A stretch of 64,000 nucleotides of DNA from Paenibacillus algicola. GTDB taxonomy: Bacteria > Bacillota > Bacilli > Paenibacillales > Paenibacillaceae. Below the pieces are notes generated by a model. It saw nothing but the letters and a program-made list of their open reading frames with translations, made no database searches and was not told where the DNA came from. Both the position numbers and the translations under genes were made by a program. Positions 30,620 to 38,388 of this stretch are shown here, piece after piece. The DNA is taken from the NCBI RefSeq assembly GCF_005577435.1, contig NZ_CP040396.1, positions 3,104,501-3,168,500 on the forward strand. The letters are read 5' to 3'. Each line of letters opens with the position of its first letter. Within the stretch, counting starts at the first letter, position 1.

Positions 30620-30958
30620 TCAAAAGCCCAGGCTGCGCATGATGTATTCTCCTACGGCCTTGTCCACCATCTCCTGAAAGGAATCGAACGGCGTCACCAT
30701 CCTTGCATGCTGATCCAGCGCTGTTTGCGGCAGAGCCTCAAAGTCCTCATCCTTCTCGACGACAAACCCTCCATCTTCGAAAAAGGCTTCAATAGAAGCA
30801 AACCGTGTATGCCGGCCCATGAAGGCCGGATTCAGAATTTGCTCAATCGGCACACTCCGGTTGCTTTCGAGCTCTTTCGCTCTTTGCTCCAGCTGCTCCG
30901 CATCCGGGGCTTGCATCTGCTGCAGGCTCTTTTGTATGCTGTTCATCTCGAAATCCAT
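30620..30958 (-). CDS. Small hypothetical protein, 112 aa
   Basis: Start at ATG 30958, where GGAG lies 8 bases upstream. Soluble, acidic and mostly helical, with a predicted N-terminal coiled stretch (QKSLQQMQAPDAEQLEQRAKELE). No membrane segment, signal or metal motif is visible. I do not recognise the family. It is monocistronic between the agar region and the SEC-C gene. Its codon use looks like its neighbours, so it is probably a real gene. Confidence 0.6.
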   Translation of the reverse strand: MDFEMNSIQKSLQQMQAPDAEQLEQRAKELESNRSVPIEQILNPAFMGRHTRFASIEAFFEDGGFVVEKDEDFEALPQTALDQHARMVTPFDSFQEMVDKAVGEYIMRSLGF

Positions 30959-31177
30959 CTTCACCGCTCCAATCCAATTGTATTCAATTCACCAGTGGCG
31001 AATGCTCAAACGACCAATGTCTACCATTTTATCATAGTTTCCTAGGCCTGGCATTCCTCCGCCTCTCTCCCCTCCTCTATCAAAAAAATCCTTGAGGAAT
31101 CAGGTATTTATGCGAAAAAGGGTGACAGGATTCAGCCCGTAAGTAGGTATATTTTACTGCCAGCTCCCTTAAACATG

Positions 31178-31206
31178 TGGTCAAACCTCGCATAATCTTT
31201 TATGAT
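31178..31206 (+). promoter_or_regulatory. Possible sigma-A promoter of the SEC-C gene
   Basis: TGGTCA, 17 bases, TATGAT, about 50 bases before the start codon. The -35 match is modest. Confidence 0.4.
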
Positions 31207-31254
31207 AGACATATAGATTTACTAACTAACTCTTAACCCCAATCCGAGGAGTGA

Positions 31255-31773
31255 ATGTTTTTGGAAAAGATAGGTAGAAATGATGCCTGTCACTGCGGCA
31301 GCGGCAAAAAATATAAAAAATGCTGTATGGAGAAAGATCGCCGTTCAGGTGGACCCCGGCGTCATGTCGAACCTTCACAGGAAGAGAAGCTGGCCATGCT
31401 CAACGCTCCTTCCAGCCTGGATGAGCTAACAGCCCGGATCGGCCAGATGAAGTGGGACCAGAATTCCTATCGGGAGCTGGCTGAAGAATTGTTCCCTCAG
31501 CTGTTCCACGATTACGAATATAATGAGCCGGAGAAGCTGTTCTATCTTTATAACGCGCTGATCATCTGGAACGGCTTTTGCCGCAAGGAAGCTCCGAAGT
31601 TCCGCAAAGCGGGCGGCTTCAAGGCCGCGCTGGACCAGCTGTGCACGAAGGCGCTCGATATCCCGGCAACGCAGAATGAGCTCGCAGCCAAGCATGATGT
31701 AGCGGCCACAACGCTTGCCAAATGCTCGACTCAGCTGCAGCAATTCATGGGACAGCTTGGACAAGCGGGTTAA
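31255..31773 (+). CDS. SEC-C motif protein
   Basis: 172 residues. The N-terminal CHCGSGKKYKKCC is a SEC-C zinc-binding motif, found at the end of SecA and in many small adaptor-like proteins. The rest is helical with no catalytic motif seen. GAGGAG spaces better with the in-frame TTG at 31261 than with ATG 31255, so the protein may start as MEKIGRND. It lies 40 bases before the sulfurtransferase gene and could be co-transcribed with it. Its role is unknown. Confidence 0.75.
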   Translation: MFLEKIGRNDACHCGSGKKYKKCCMEKDRRSGGPRRHVEPSQEEKLAMLNAPSSLDELTARIGQMKWDQNSYRELAEELFPQLFHDYEYNEPEKLFYLYNALIIWNGFCRKEAPKFRKAGGFKAALDQLCTKALDIPATQNELAAKHDVAATTLAKCSTQLQQFMGQLGQAG

Positions 31774-31813
31774 CATACATGCTTCCATATCAAAGTGAAG
31801 GGTGGTGCTCCTA

Positions 31814-32650
31814 ATGAGCTTCAGAGTGAAGAAGCAATGGCTCCTTGCCCGGCTGTATGAGCCGGATCTTGTCATTGTGGATTGTCGATTTGCATTGGGG
31901 AAGGCCGATGCTGGCCGGCATGCTTACGAGGAGTCCCATATTCCACGGGCCGTTTATTTGGATCTGGAAAGGAATTTGTCTGCTCCGGTGACAGACCACG
32001 GCGGCAGACACCCTCTGCCAGATGCGGAGCACATGGCGAAGGTATTCGGCCAGGCCGGAATAAGTCGTGACAGCCGCGTCGTCATTTACGATGACCAGAA
32101 CGGCATGGTCGCAAGCCGCCTTTGGTGGATGCTGCGATTCACAGGTCATCAACAGACCTATGTGCTGGAGGAAGGCTTTACCGCCTGGAGTCAGGCTGGG
32201 TACCCGGTCACGGCCGATCTGCCGGTCGTCATACCGGCGACCTATGACGTGGAGCTTCAGGGTGAGATGGTGGCTGACGTGGAGCAGGTCCGTAAGGCCT
32301 CCCTCACCGGCAGCGCCACCCTGATCGATTCCCGCGAGCCGAGCCGCTATCTCGGCCTGGAAGAGCCCATTGATGCAGCAGCCGGCCACATTCCAGGAGC
32401 CGTCAACTACTTCTGGAAAGACCTGCTCACGCAGCAGGGCTCCTGGAAGAGCCCGGAGGAGTGGTCCAACCACTTCCAGGAGCTCCCGAAGGACCAGGAG
32501 CTTATCATCTACTGCGGCTCCGGCGTATCCGCCTGCCCCAACGTCCTGGCCCTCCTGGAATCCGGCTTCACCCACGTGAAGCTGTATCCGGGAAGCTGGA
32601 GCGACTGGATTAGCTATGCGGGGAATACGGTGGCTACGGGAGAGGAATAG
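31814..32650 (+). CDS. Two-domain rhodanese sulfurtransferase (SseA-like)
   Basis: 278 residues from ATG 31814 (AAGGGTGG upstream). The N-terminal rhodanese domain is inactive-like (no Cys in the loop). The C-terminal domain has the active-site loop YCGSGVSAC, with Cys as the persulfide carrier; CGSGV resembles thiosulfate/3-mercaptopyruvate sulfurtransferases. It ends with GSWSDWISYAGNTVATGEE. Those last 19 codons and the stop lie in a 130-base segment repeated at 43031, beyond a 10.3-kb accessory island. The gene therefore marks the insertion point of the island and is itself intact. Confidence 0.85.
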   Translation: MSFRVKKQWLLARLYEPDLVIVDCRFALGKADAGRHAYEESHIPRAVYLDLERNLSAPVTDHGGRHPLPDAEHMAKVFGQAGISRDSRVVIYDDQNGMVASRLWWMLRFTGHQQTYVLEEGFTAWSQAGYPVTADLPVVIPATYDVELQGEMVADVEQVRKASLTGSATLIDSREPSRYLGLEEPIDAAAGHIPGAVNYFWKDLLTQQGSWKSPEEWSNHFQELPKDQELIIYCGSGVSACPNVLALLESGFTHVKLYPGSWSDWISYAGNTVATGEE

Positions 32651-32723
32651 TTTGAAGCGTAAGCTGGAATGTAGCATTGATTTCGAAGTACATCGCTCAT
32701 GTGACGATGTACTTCTTTGTGCT
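32594..32723. repeat. Left copy of the 130-bp direct repeat flanking the island
   Basis: It begins inside the sulfurtransferase gene (AGCTGGAGCGACTGG) and ends at TTCTTTGTGCT. Aligned by eye with 43031-43160 it has 126 identities in 130 bases, no gaps. The two copies are 10,437 bases apart. It contains the gene's stop codon and a hairpin. Confidence 0.92.
32685..32719 (+). terminator. Terminator-like hairpin after the sulfurtransferase gene
   Basis: GAAGTACATCG and CGATGTACTTC form a perfect 11-base stem with a 9-base loop, followed by TTTGT. The copy at the other end of the island has one mismatch in the stem. Confidence 0.65.
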
Positions 32724-33013
32724 GGGCTCAGAGGCTCTTGAGCCAACACGGAGTCAACTCTCGCGCTCTGTAAACGTTTGCGCGCTGTCTTCGGACCCGG
32801 CGCGGACCAACCTTCTGCTCGGCTTTGCTCGATACATCGTACAACCCCAACGTGCACCAAGATCCTTGACGCTGTACGCACACAAAGAAGGCCGATCAGC
32901 CTTCCTCTTGAGAGTGCTGTGGCCGGCCCTTAATTTTGCGCAGAGTCAAACTTGAAAAGTCAGCATTTCAAACGGTTAAGATATTAATCTAACATGAAAT
33001 CAACAAATGCCCA

Positions 33014-33979
33014 TCAACGTGTATGAGAAGATATATCTAGCAATTTATCGTCAATCAATCGATCAATTTCAGGGAATATGGTTTTCTGAATGTTTTTGGC
33101 TGCTTGAACTTGTCCTTTTATAGATCGAAGCTTTTTTATCCTCTTACTTATTTCACGCGGATTGTATGTATATAATCTTTCTTTCTCAGCCATAGATCCT
33201 GTATATATTTTTTCTCGAAGCCTGTTAGGAACAGTTAATGCGTGTTCTTTTGTTATGACTACACCTGTAACTAACTTGAAGTCTTCTTTGGAAAAATATT
33301 TAACTTTTTTATATTTTGGTCTGTGACCATATTTTCTTAACACAATATCGACTTCATTAGCTAATGCTTTTGGATTAAAGGATGTTTTGCTGGAAAAAGT
33401 CATATCATCTACATACAAAGTAAATATAGAGTTAAATCGTTGGGAAATTTCTTTGAGTTCCGTAAACATATCAAAATAGGCGTAATAGGCAAGCATTTGG
33501 CTAGTGGGGCAACCAGTGGGGATTTTGTTATCGAAAGTGATAATATCAGTTAGTATACAAGCAACATCTTTTGAGGTCTGTAGCATTTTTATGAAAAAAT
33601 TGTATACATACTCTCTTTTGCAGTTATCATAAAACTTTCGAATATCGATTGTTAGAAAGTAATCGGAGTGTTGGTGGGTCAAGGCGTTATTTAAATAACT
33701 TTTTCCTTTTTCTCCAGAGATGAGATAGTCAGGACGCTTTACTTTTTCTAGGAGCCTAAGAATTCTTTTTTGAAGCTTTTTAAGTTCCGCTTTTGGTGCT
33801 GTTATTAATCTTGGATCACCATCGTTTTTTTGTAGAGAGAATGAATGATATAGGGTGATGTTAGAGATGGTTTTCAGTTTTTCATAATCAATCTTTAAAT
33901 AATATGCTAACTTTCGTTTACTTTTACATTTGTATAAAGCACATTGGTCAAGTTCATGTTTCTTCCTTATTTGTGTCAT
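33014..33979 (-). CDS. Retron reverse transcriptase
   Basis: 321 residues from ATG 33979 (GAGAGGG 7 bases upstream; an ATG two codons earlier abuts the site). Retron hallmarks are visible: NALTH (the NAxxH motif, near residue 98), LTIDIRKFYDN (motif A Asp), PTGCPTSQ, the catalytic YVDD near residue 190 (YVDD instead of the usual YADD) and LVTGVVI (the VTG motif, near residue 238). There is no maturase or endonuclease domain, so it is not a group II intron protein. The gene overlaps the XRE gene by 26 bases. It should make msDNA from the structured RNA encoded upstream. Confidence 0.88.
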   Translation of the reverse strand: MTQIRKKHELDQCALYKCKSKRKLAYYLKIDYEKLKTISNITLYHSFSLQKNDGDPRLITAPKAELKKLQKRILRLLEKVKRPDYLISGEKGKSYLNNALTHQHSDYFLTIDIRKFYDNCKREYVYNFFIKMLQTSKDVACILTDIITFDNKIPTGCPTSQMLAYYAYFDMFTELKEISQRFNSIFTLYVDDMTFSSKTSFNPKALANEVDIVLRKYGHRPKYKKVKYFSKEDFKLVTGVVITKEHALTVPNRLREKIYTGSMAEKERLYTYNPREISKRIKKLRSIKGQVQAAKNIQKTIFPEIDRLIDDKLLDISSHTR

Positions 33980-34271
33980 CGTCATCCCTCTCTTTAGACA
34001 TAAAGTTAATAAAACGCATCATAAGTTTTTTGACAAATTCTTGAGAATTACTGGTTTTTGATGCATCATTATAATCTTCACTTAAGAGTATGAGAGAAGA
34101 AAGTTTTATTCCATAAATATCTGAATATTTTTGAAGTATTTCAAGAGAAGGTTGTTTTTTATTATTTTCAATTTCAGATAAATAACTTTTGGAAATACCC
34201 AATTTTAGACTCATCTCAGTTGCGTTGTATCCATATATTGTTCGCGTCCGTTTGAGCACTTCTCCAATCAT
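33954..34271 (-). CDS. XRE-family helix-turn-helix protein of the retron operon
   Basis: 105 residues from ATG 34271 (AAAGGA upstream). An N-terminal HTH (TEMSLKLGISKSYLSEIENNKKQPS) fills residues 10-60. The C-terminal tail is helical and acidic. It lies between a small hydrophobic peptide gene and the reverse transcriptase gene, overlapping the latter, so it is part of the retron unit. As I recall, one described retron class (type VI) pairs the RT with an HTH protein; whether this belongs to that class needs a profile search. It could repress the operon or act as antitoxin. Confidence 0.8.
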   Translation of the reverse strand: MIGEVLKRTRTIYGYNATEMSLKLGISKSYLSEIENNKKQPSLEILQKYSDIYGIKLSSLILLSEDYNDASKTSNSQEFVKKLMMRFINFMSKERDDDDTNKEET

Positions 34272-34336
34272 TTTTATTACATCCTTTCGGGTGAAACTAA
34301 AGTAAATTAGGTAGGCTTCCCGCACGCCAGTACTTA

Positions 34337-34519
34337 TCATTTCTTAAAGAATTCAAGGATAATGTGCGCAATCTTGAGTAAAACAAGAATGAGTTCCAAC
34401 GCCTTCATAACAAAGCGGAATGTTTTACGGCGCATAAAAGCACGTATCTTTGAGAGAACTCTTTTAAAAACTTTAAGTACCTTCGGGATGTCCTGCGTGA
34501 ACAACGATTTTTTGCACAT
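34337..34519 (-). CDS. Small cationic hydrophobic peptide (60 aa), candidate retron toxin
   Basis: Start at ATG 34519 with AAAGGAG exactly 7 bases upstream. The first 37 residues are strongly basic (KVFKRVLSKIRAFMRRKTFR). The C-terminal half is a hydrophobic or amphipathic helix (LELILVLLKIAHIILEFF) ending in KK. This is the shape of membrane-acting type I toxins. It is first in the retron operon, between the candidate msr-msd RNA and the XRE gene. I recognise no family. It could be the effector held in check by the RT-msDNA complex, or a leader peptide. Function is inference only. Confidence 0.6.
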   Translation of the reverse strand: MCKKSLFTQDIPKVLKVFKRVLSKIRAFMRRKTFRFVMKALELILVLLKIAHIILEFFKK

Positions 34520-34597
34520 GTGCATTCTCCTTTTAAGAACTAAGAAGATTTTTGGCTTAGTTCTCTCCCTAAAAAGAAGATGGTGCACACAGGACGC

Positions 34598-34782
34598 CTA
34601 CCTAATTCATTCTGCACCGCGCGCAGCTCCCAGCGCGCGGTGGGGAAGAACGGGTGTCACCACACGCCTGCCCTATTTTGGTAGAATACTTTAAAAGTAT
34701 TCCTCGAGTGTAAACACTCCAGTTGGTGGGAAATGACCTGTTGACTCTATTAAAAATAGTCAACGACTCGCTGTATTAGTAG
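34598..34782 (-). ncRNA. Candidate retron msr-msd RNA
   Basis: About 185 bases between the promoter and the peptide gene hold four hairpins on the transcribed strand: GTTGACTAT/ATAGAGTCAAC (34740-34764), GAGTG/CACTC (34706-34719), GAATACT/AGTATTC (34684-34702) and a perfect 10-base GC stem CACCGCGCGC/GCGCGCGGTG (34615-34642), which is the best msd candidate. CTACTAAT at the 5' end can pair with ATTAGGTAG at the 3' end with one bulge, as a1/a2 repeats do, and AGC follows the 5' arm, as at known priming guanosines. Exact ends and the branching G are uncertain. Confidence 0.6.
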
Positions 34783-34809
34783 AATACTATTGTTCACGAT
34801 TAAAGTCAA
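34781..34809 (-). promoter_or_regulatory. Sigma-A promoter of the retron RNA/operon
   Basis: On the minus strand TTGACT, 17 bases, TATTCT. It places the transcription start near the 5' arm of the candidate msr-msd RNA. Confidence 0.65.
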
Positions 34810-34884
34810 TAGTTCGCAAATAGCGAATTAGTATAATCATGGTACTTCTACAAGGATCTGTTTCTTCACCGACTTTGTAGTCTA

Positions 34885-35150
34885 TTAGTCTATCCCGTAC
34901 GTATGGCTGTAGCGATCCAAAGTGATAACAACACTTGAATGTCCCAATCACTCCGATTCAACCTTTGGATGTACGCTTCTGTTGGAGCAGCAAACTGGCA
35001 TGTGTATGGCGGAGATCATGAAACCGAATTGTAGGAAGCTCTGACTTGCGAAGCAAGTCTAGCCAAAGTGTTTCAAAGTAGTAGGTGCTTACAGGGCAAC
35101 CGAGTTTGGCTAATATAACCAAAACATGATCGGTGTAACTGACCTGGCAC
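34885..35150 (-). pseudogene. Remnant of a tyrosine recombinase (phage-type integrase)
   Basis: No intact frame exists, but the minus strand reads LPTIRFHDLRHTHASLLLQQ (box with the catalytic Arg), then after frameshifts and an in-frame stop LGHSSVVITLDRYSH (box with the catalytic His and Tyr) and a stop. This is the C-terminal part of a Tn916/phage-type integrase. The N-terminal half is missing; it may have been removed when the IS3 element arrived about 180 bases away. It offers an agent for the island's original integration, though it is now dead. Confidence 0.8.
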
Positions 35151-35411
35151 CAGCAGCGAGTTTGTCCTGCGCAATGAGGATTTTTCTCGCTAAGTGCATT
35201 GATTGTGATCCAAGTCAGTTTTATTGTCCGGATGATGGCTTTCGTATTAGGCTCTTGAATAATATGCCCTTACTCCCCCGTGTGTATGATTGTAAGACAG
35301 TGATTGCGGTTAAACACCCTTATTATGGACACTGCACCTCTTATTCGATCTAGACCAAAGTATTGCTTTAAAACTCTTCCATTTACTCATAAATGCGCAC
35401 TTTGAGCCGCG

Positions 35412-36254
35412 TTAGACTTTAACTTGCTTTGGTTTTACTGTCCCATCCTTGACCGCCTTCATATATTCATATGGAGAGAAGTCGTAGATGCTGCCATGTA
35501 GACGAATTTGGTTGTAATCTTGAATAAACTGAATAACCATTTCATAAGCCTGCGGATAGGTATCGAATTCATTGCGACGATAGCATTCTAGTTCGATGAT
35601 GGCATGATAGGACTCGATGTGAGCATTTTTGTTCGGCGTTTTAGGTGGAATACGCTCGTGGACCATACCAAACTCCGTACAGACCTCTGCAAACCGGTTG
35701 CTGATAAACTGCGGACCCTTATCGGAACGTATGACAGGTTTATCTGCTTGATCAAAGAGCTGGCGCTTCATAAGCGCTTCTTGCGTGATTTGAACGAGAT
35801 GCTTGGCCTCACAGGTCAGTCCGATATGATAGGTGACAATGGCACGATCAAACACATCTATGATACTCATAAGTAGAAAGAAAAATCGCTGCTCTCCATG
35901 AATCCATCCATATTTAATATCGACTTCCCACAACTGATTTGAGGCGGTTATTACGCGATTGTTCGCAAGTCGCTTGGGGTATTTGAGGATGATTTTGCGC
36001 TGTGGGCGAAGTACATCCATGAGCTTGCAAAGGCGGTATACTTTCTTTTTGTTAATCCTCAGCTTGTAGCGTCTTCGAAGAAGCACCGTAAGCTTACGAT
36101 AACCATACGCTGCGCCTTCTCCTGCCAAGAACTCCGTAATCCATTCACTGATCTGTTCATCGCTAACGTGCTTGCCGTCTTGTGTGTATGAGTAACCAGG
36201 TGCGGGGCGACCGACCCTGTGGATCGATTTGGCTTCTTGCTGGATTCTATTCAC
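35412..36254 (-). CDS. IS3-family transposase OrfB (DDE integrase domain)
   Basis: 280 residues from ATG 36254, but the frame is open up to the A8 slippery run near 36370 and reads IEIAQKYIGQGHN-like sequence there, so OrfB is normally made by frameshifting from OrfA. The HTH_21 region (AYGYRKLTVLLRRR) is followed by an rve domain with Asp in LWEVDIKYG, Asp in IRSDKGPQF and Glu in AHIESYHAI. The DDE triad is complete. Confidence 0.85.
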   Translation of the reverse strand: MNRIQQEAKSIHRVGRPAPGYSYTQDGKHVSDEQISEWITEFLAGEGAAYGYRKLTVLLRRRYKLRINKKKVYRLCKLMDVLRPQRKIILKYPKRLANNRVITASNQLWEVDIKYGWIHGEQRFFFLLMSIIDVFDRAIVTYHIGLTCEAKHLVQITQEALMKRQLFDQADKPVIRSDKGPQFISNRFAEVCTEFGMVHERIPPKTPNKNAHIESYHAIIELECYRRNEFDTYPQAYEMVIQFIQDYNQIRLHGSIYDFSPYEYMKAVKDGTVKPKQVKV

Positions 36255-36343
36255 ATGTGCATAATACGTAGAACGTTCGACCTCTAATACACGCAGTACA
36301 AAGTTGATGTTATGCCCTTGTCCAATGTATTTCTGGGCAATCT

Positions 36344-36677
36344 CTATTTTATCCGCAAGTGCGGGTTCGTTTTTTTTAGTAGGTCTTTGAGAATATCCCT
36401 CTCTAAGGCTTGCTCCGCAAAGAGCTTCTTCAGTTTTTCATTTTCTTATTCCAACTGTGCATAATCTTCAGCAGTAGGAATGAATTTCGCTTGCTTAACA
36501 CTGTTCCCGTCTAACTGATCCAGATCCCCAGATCCTTACGGTTAGCTCTCTGGCCCATCTGAGAACCATCTTAGGATCGAGCTCATGTTGACGAGCTACC
36601 GCCGTCATATTACCAATCTCTTTTCCCTTGGCTACCACCATTTTCTTGAAGTTTAAGTCGTATTGTTTCTTTTTCAT
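36344..36677 (-). pseudogene. IS3-family OrfA, broken by a frameshift and a stop codon
   Basis: The start MKKKQYDLNFKKMVV with an HTH (TAVARQHELDPKMVLRWAREL) is normal. A frameshift near 36540 and a TAA at 36446-36448 interrupt it before the leucine-zipper end, which is still readable as ENEKLKKLFAEQALERD. The A8 slippery run (36370-36377) follows. The element therefore probably cannot move on its own. Confidence 0.75.
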
Positions 36678-36761
36678 CTCTCGTTCCCCTCCACTTGATT
36701 TCATTGTATCTATGTAAGGGGTGTACTGTCCAAGTCTAAATAGGGCTTGCTGAACGATTCT

Positions 36762-38348
36762 TTATCCAGCCTTCAGAGCTAGGCGTCCACGAGACTGCAT
36801 CGTGAAAATGAGGAAAAAAAGAACGCGGAGCCTACGTTCCAAGTTCATCACCAGAAGCTGTAGCGTAATCACCGATTCACTTGTCTTTGCAAGGCGTGCG
36901 CGAATACAGCCAAGTCCATACTTGCGCTTGCCTTCTCCAAACTTGCCTTCAATCGCGTTTCGTTCGCCGGTGTCCTGTTTGAGAACTTGCTTTTCTTCGC
37001 TTGTCGGTCCATTTTTCGGCTTGCGCCCCAATGCTGGTCCACGGAGTCGGATTCCATGTTGCTTGCAGAAGCTCCGGTTTTCGCGCGTGCGATAGATTTG
37101 ATCGGCTTGGACGACAGCCGGATAGAATCCCATACGCTTGCGGTACTTCTCGATCACGTCAATAAGCGTCGTGCTCTCGTTGAAGTTATCCCAGGACAAC
37201 CGATCCAGGAACGCATAGCCTTTGGTCATGCTTACTGCGATCTTGGCTCCGAACTCGACGCGTGCCTTGGCTTTCCCTCGTACAATCGGCCGGATATGCG
37301 GCTGATGAATGCTGACGATCCGATCTTCCATCTGGTGAGAACGTGCATTGTACATGTGTAACTGCTGACGGTAAAGTTCATGAATGACCAGCAAGTCTCG
37401 GTAGGCTTTGCGGCTAAGCAGCGTGAGCTCCTGCACCTCGGCTTGTTCGGCGATGATGGCAAGGTTCCGTCCAACGTAACCGAGTTGAAGTCTGATGGCT
37501 TTGCGAATCACTTTTGGTCCCGGCCTTCGTTGCTTGGAGACGGCAAGAAATGGTTTGCGCGCCTTTTCCCGGTACGTACGTGGTTTCGCCGTTTGTCCGA
37601 TGAACGGTTCATGCAACGTATCGATGATCGCTTCGAGCTTCTCCCGCGCTTCATTCAGCAGGTTCAGATCTGTGGGATATGATACATCCGCTGGCGCGCA
37701 AGTGGCATCTACCAGCATGGTCCCTTGATTTTGCAAAGCTGTCGCTTCTGATGCTGTCGATACCAGATGCGCTTCAGAAACAAACGTTGTCGCTTCAGGA
37801 CTCTCTGGCATTGCGGCCGTCTGGGGTGGTCCTGCTTTTGACGATTCATCCGCCGCCTCCACAAACATCGTCTGCTGTTCGGCTTGAACGGCAAGGACTT
37901 CCTTCTTCGAGCGCTTTACTTTTCCTTGAGCACCGCCGCTTGCGTCATTGCTGTCTTCATCGTCTTTTGTTTCCTTCGCGCCCGTGGAGGCGACGAGCTC
38001 GTTCAGTTCAGCCAGCACTTCCGTCAAGCGCTTTCGGAAATGCGTCATCATGGAATGATGGAACGGCTGCTTCATCGCGAATCCGGGCAGACCGATGAAG
38101 TATTGCATATAGGGATTTTCACGAATCGATTCCAGGGTTTCTCTGTCCGTCAACTGCATACGCTCTTGAATGATTAATGCACCAAGCCCCATCCGCAAAC
38201 GGATCGTTTGTTGACCGCGGAGCGTGTCTTTGAAAAACTGTCCGTACTTTTTCTCGGCTTCCACCCAAGGCACCAACCGCGCCAACTGAACCCAGCGATT
38301 TTCTTCGTTCAGTTTCCCTCCGAAAGGGAGAAAGAAATCGCCTGGCAT
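36762..38348 (-). CDS. IS1182/IS5-type transposase
   Basis: About 528 residues starting at MPGDFFLPFGGKLNEENRW (38348); a longer start at 38423 is possible but no ribosome site is clear. The N-terminal DUF772-like part (RWVQLARLVPW, LRMGLGALIIQE) is followed by a Lys/Glu/Ala-rich linker, VDATCAPADVSYPTD with the first Asp, and a late conserved ERNAIEGKFGEGKRKYGL with the last Glu. The start codon is only about 40 bases from that of the divergent ISL3 transposase, leaving no room for terminal repeats of both elements, so at least one has lost its 5' end. Confidence 0.8.
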   Translation of the reverse strand: MPGDFFLPFGGKLNEENRWVQLARLVPWVEAEKKYGQFFKDTLRGQQTIRLRMGLGALIIQERMQLTDRETLESIRENPYMQYFIGLPGFAMKQPFHHSMMTHFRKRLTEVLAELNELVASTGAKETKDDEDSNDASGGAQGKVKRSKKEVLAVQAEQQTMFVEAADESSKAGPPQTAAMPESPEATTFVSEAHLVSTASEATALQNQGTMLVDATCAPADVSYPTDLNLLNEAREKLEAIIDTLHEPFIGQTAKPRTYREKARKPFLAVSKQRRPGPKVIRKAIRLQLGYVGRNLAIIAEQAEVQELTLLSRKAYRDLLVIHELYRQQLHMYNARSHQMEDRIVSIHQPHIRPIVRGKAKARVEFGAKIAVSMTKGYAFLDRLSWDNFNESTTLIDVIEKYRKRMGFYPAVVQADQIYRTRENRSFCKQHGIRLRGPALGRKPKNGPTSEEKQVLKQDTGERNAIEGKFGEGKRKYGLGCIRARLAKTSESVITLQLLVMNLERRLRVLFFLIFTMQSRGRLALKAG

Positions 38349-38388
38349 GATCCATTGATTTTCGAGATACGAAATGTTTCGAGTTGCA

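Larger units (their letters stand above)
35326..36732 (-). mobile_element. IS3-family insertion sequence
   Basis: About 1.4 kb with imperfect terminal inverted repeats: TGGACAGTACACCCCTTAC at the 5' end (36732 reading leftwards) and TGGACACTGCACCTCTTAT at the 3' end (35326). It encodes a decayed OrfA and an intact OrfB. No clear target duplication is seen, so it may have been rearranged after insertion. Confidence 0.75.

Noticed and set aside
32677-32955. Plus-strand frame of 92 codons after the sulfurtransferase gene
   Set aside because: It lies over the repeat and hairpin, has no ribosome site, and has no recognisable features.
33014-33979. Group II intron reverse transcriptase
   Set aside because: No maturase or HNH domain and no intron RNA domains V/VI nearby; NAxxH and VTG motifs point to a retron.
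35126-35353. Plus-strand 75-codon frame between the integrase remnant and IS3
   Set aside because: It overlaps the integrase remnant and the IS3 terminal repeat and has no start signal.
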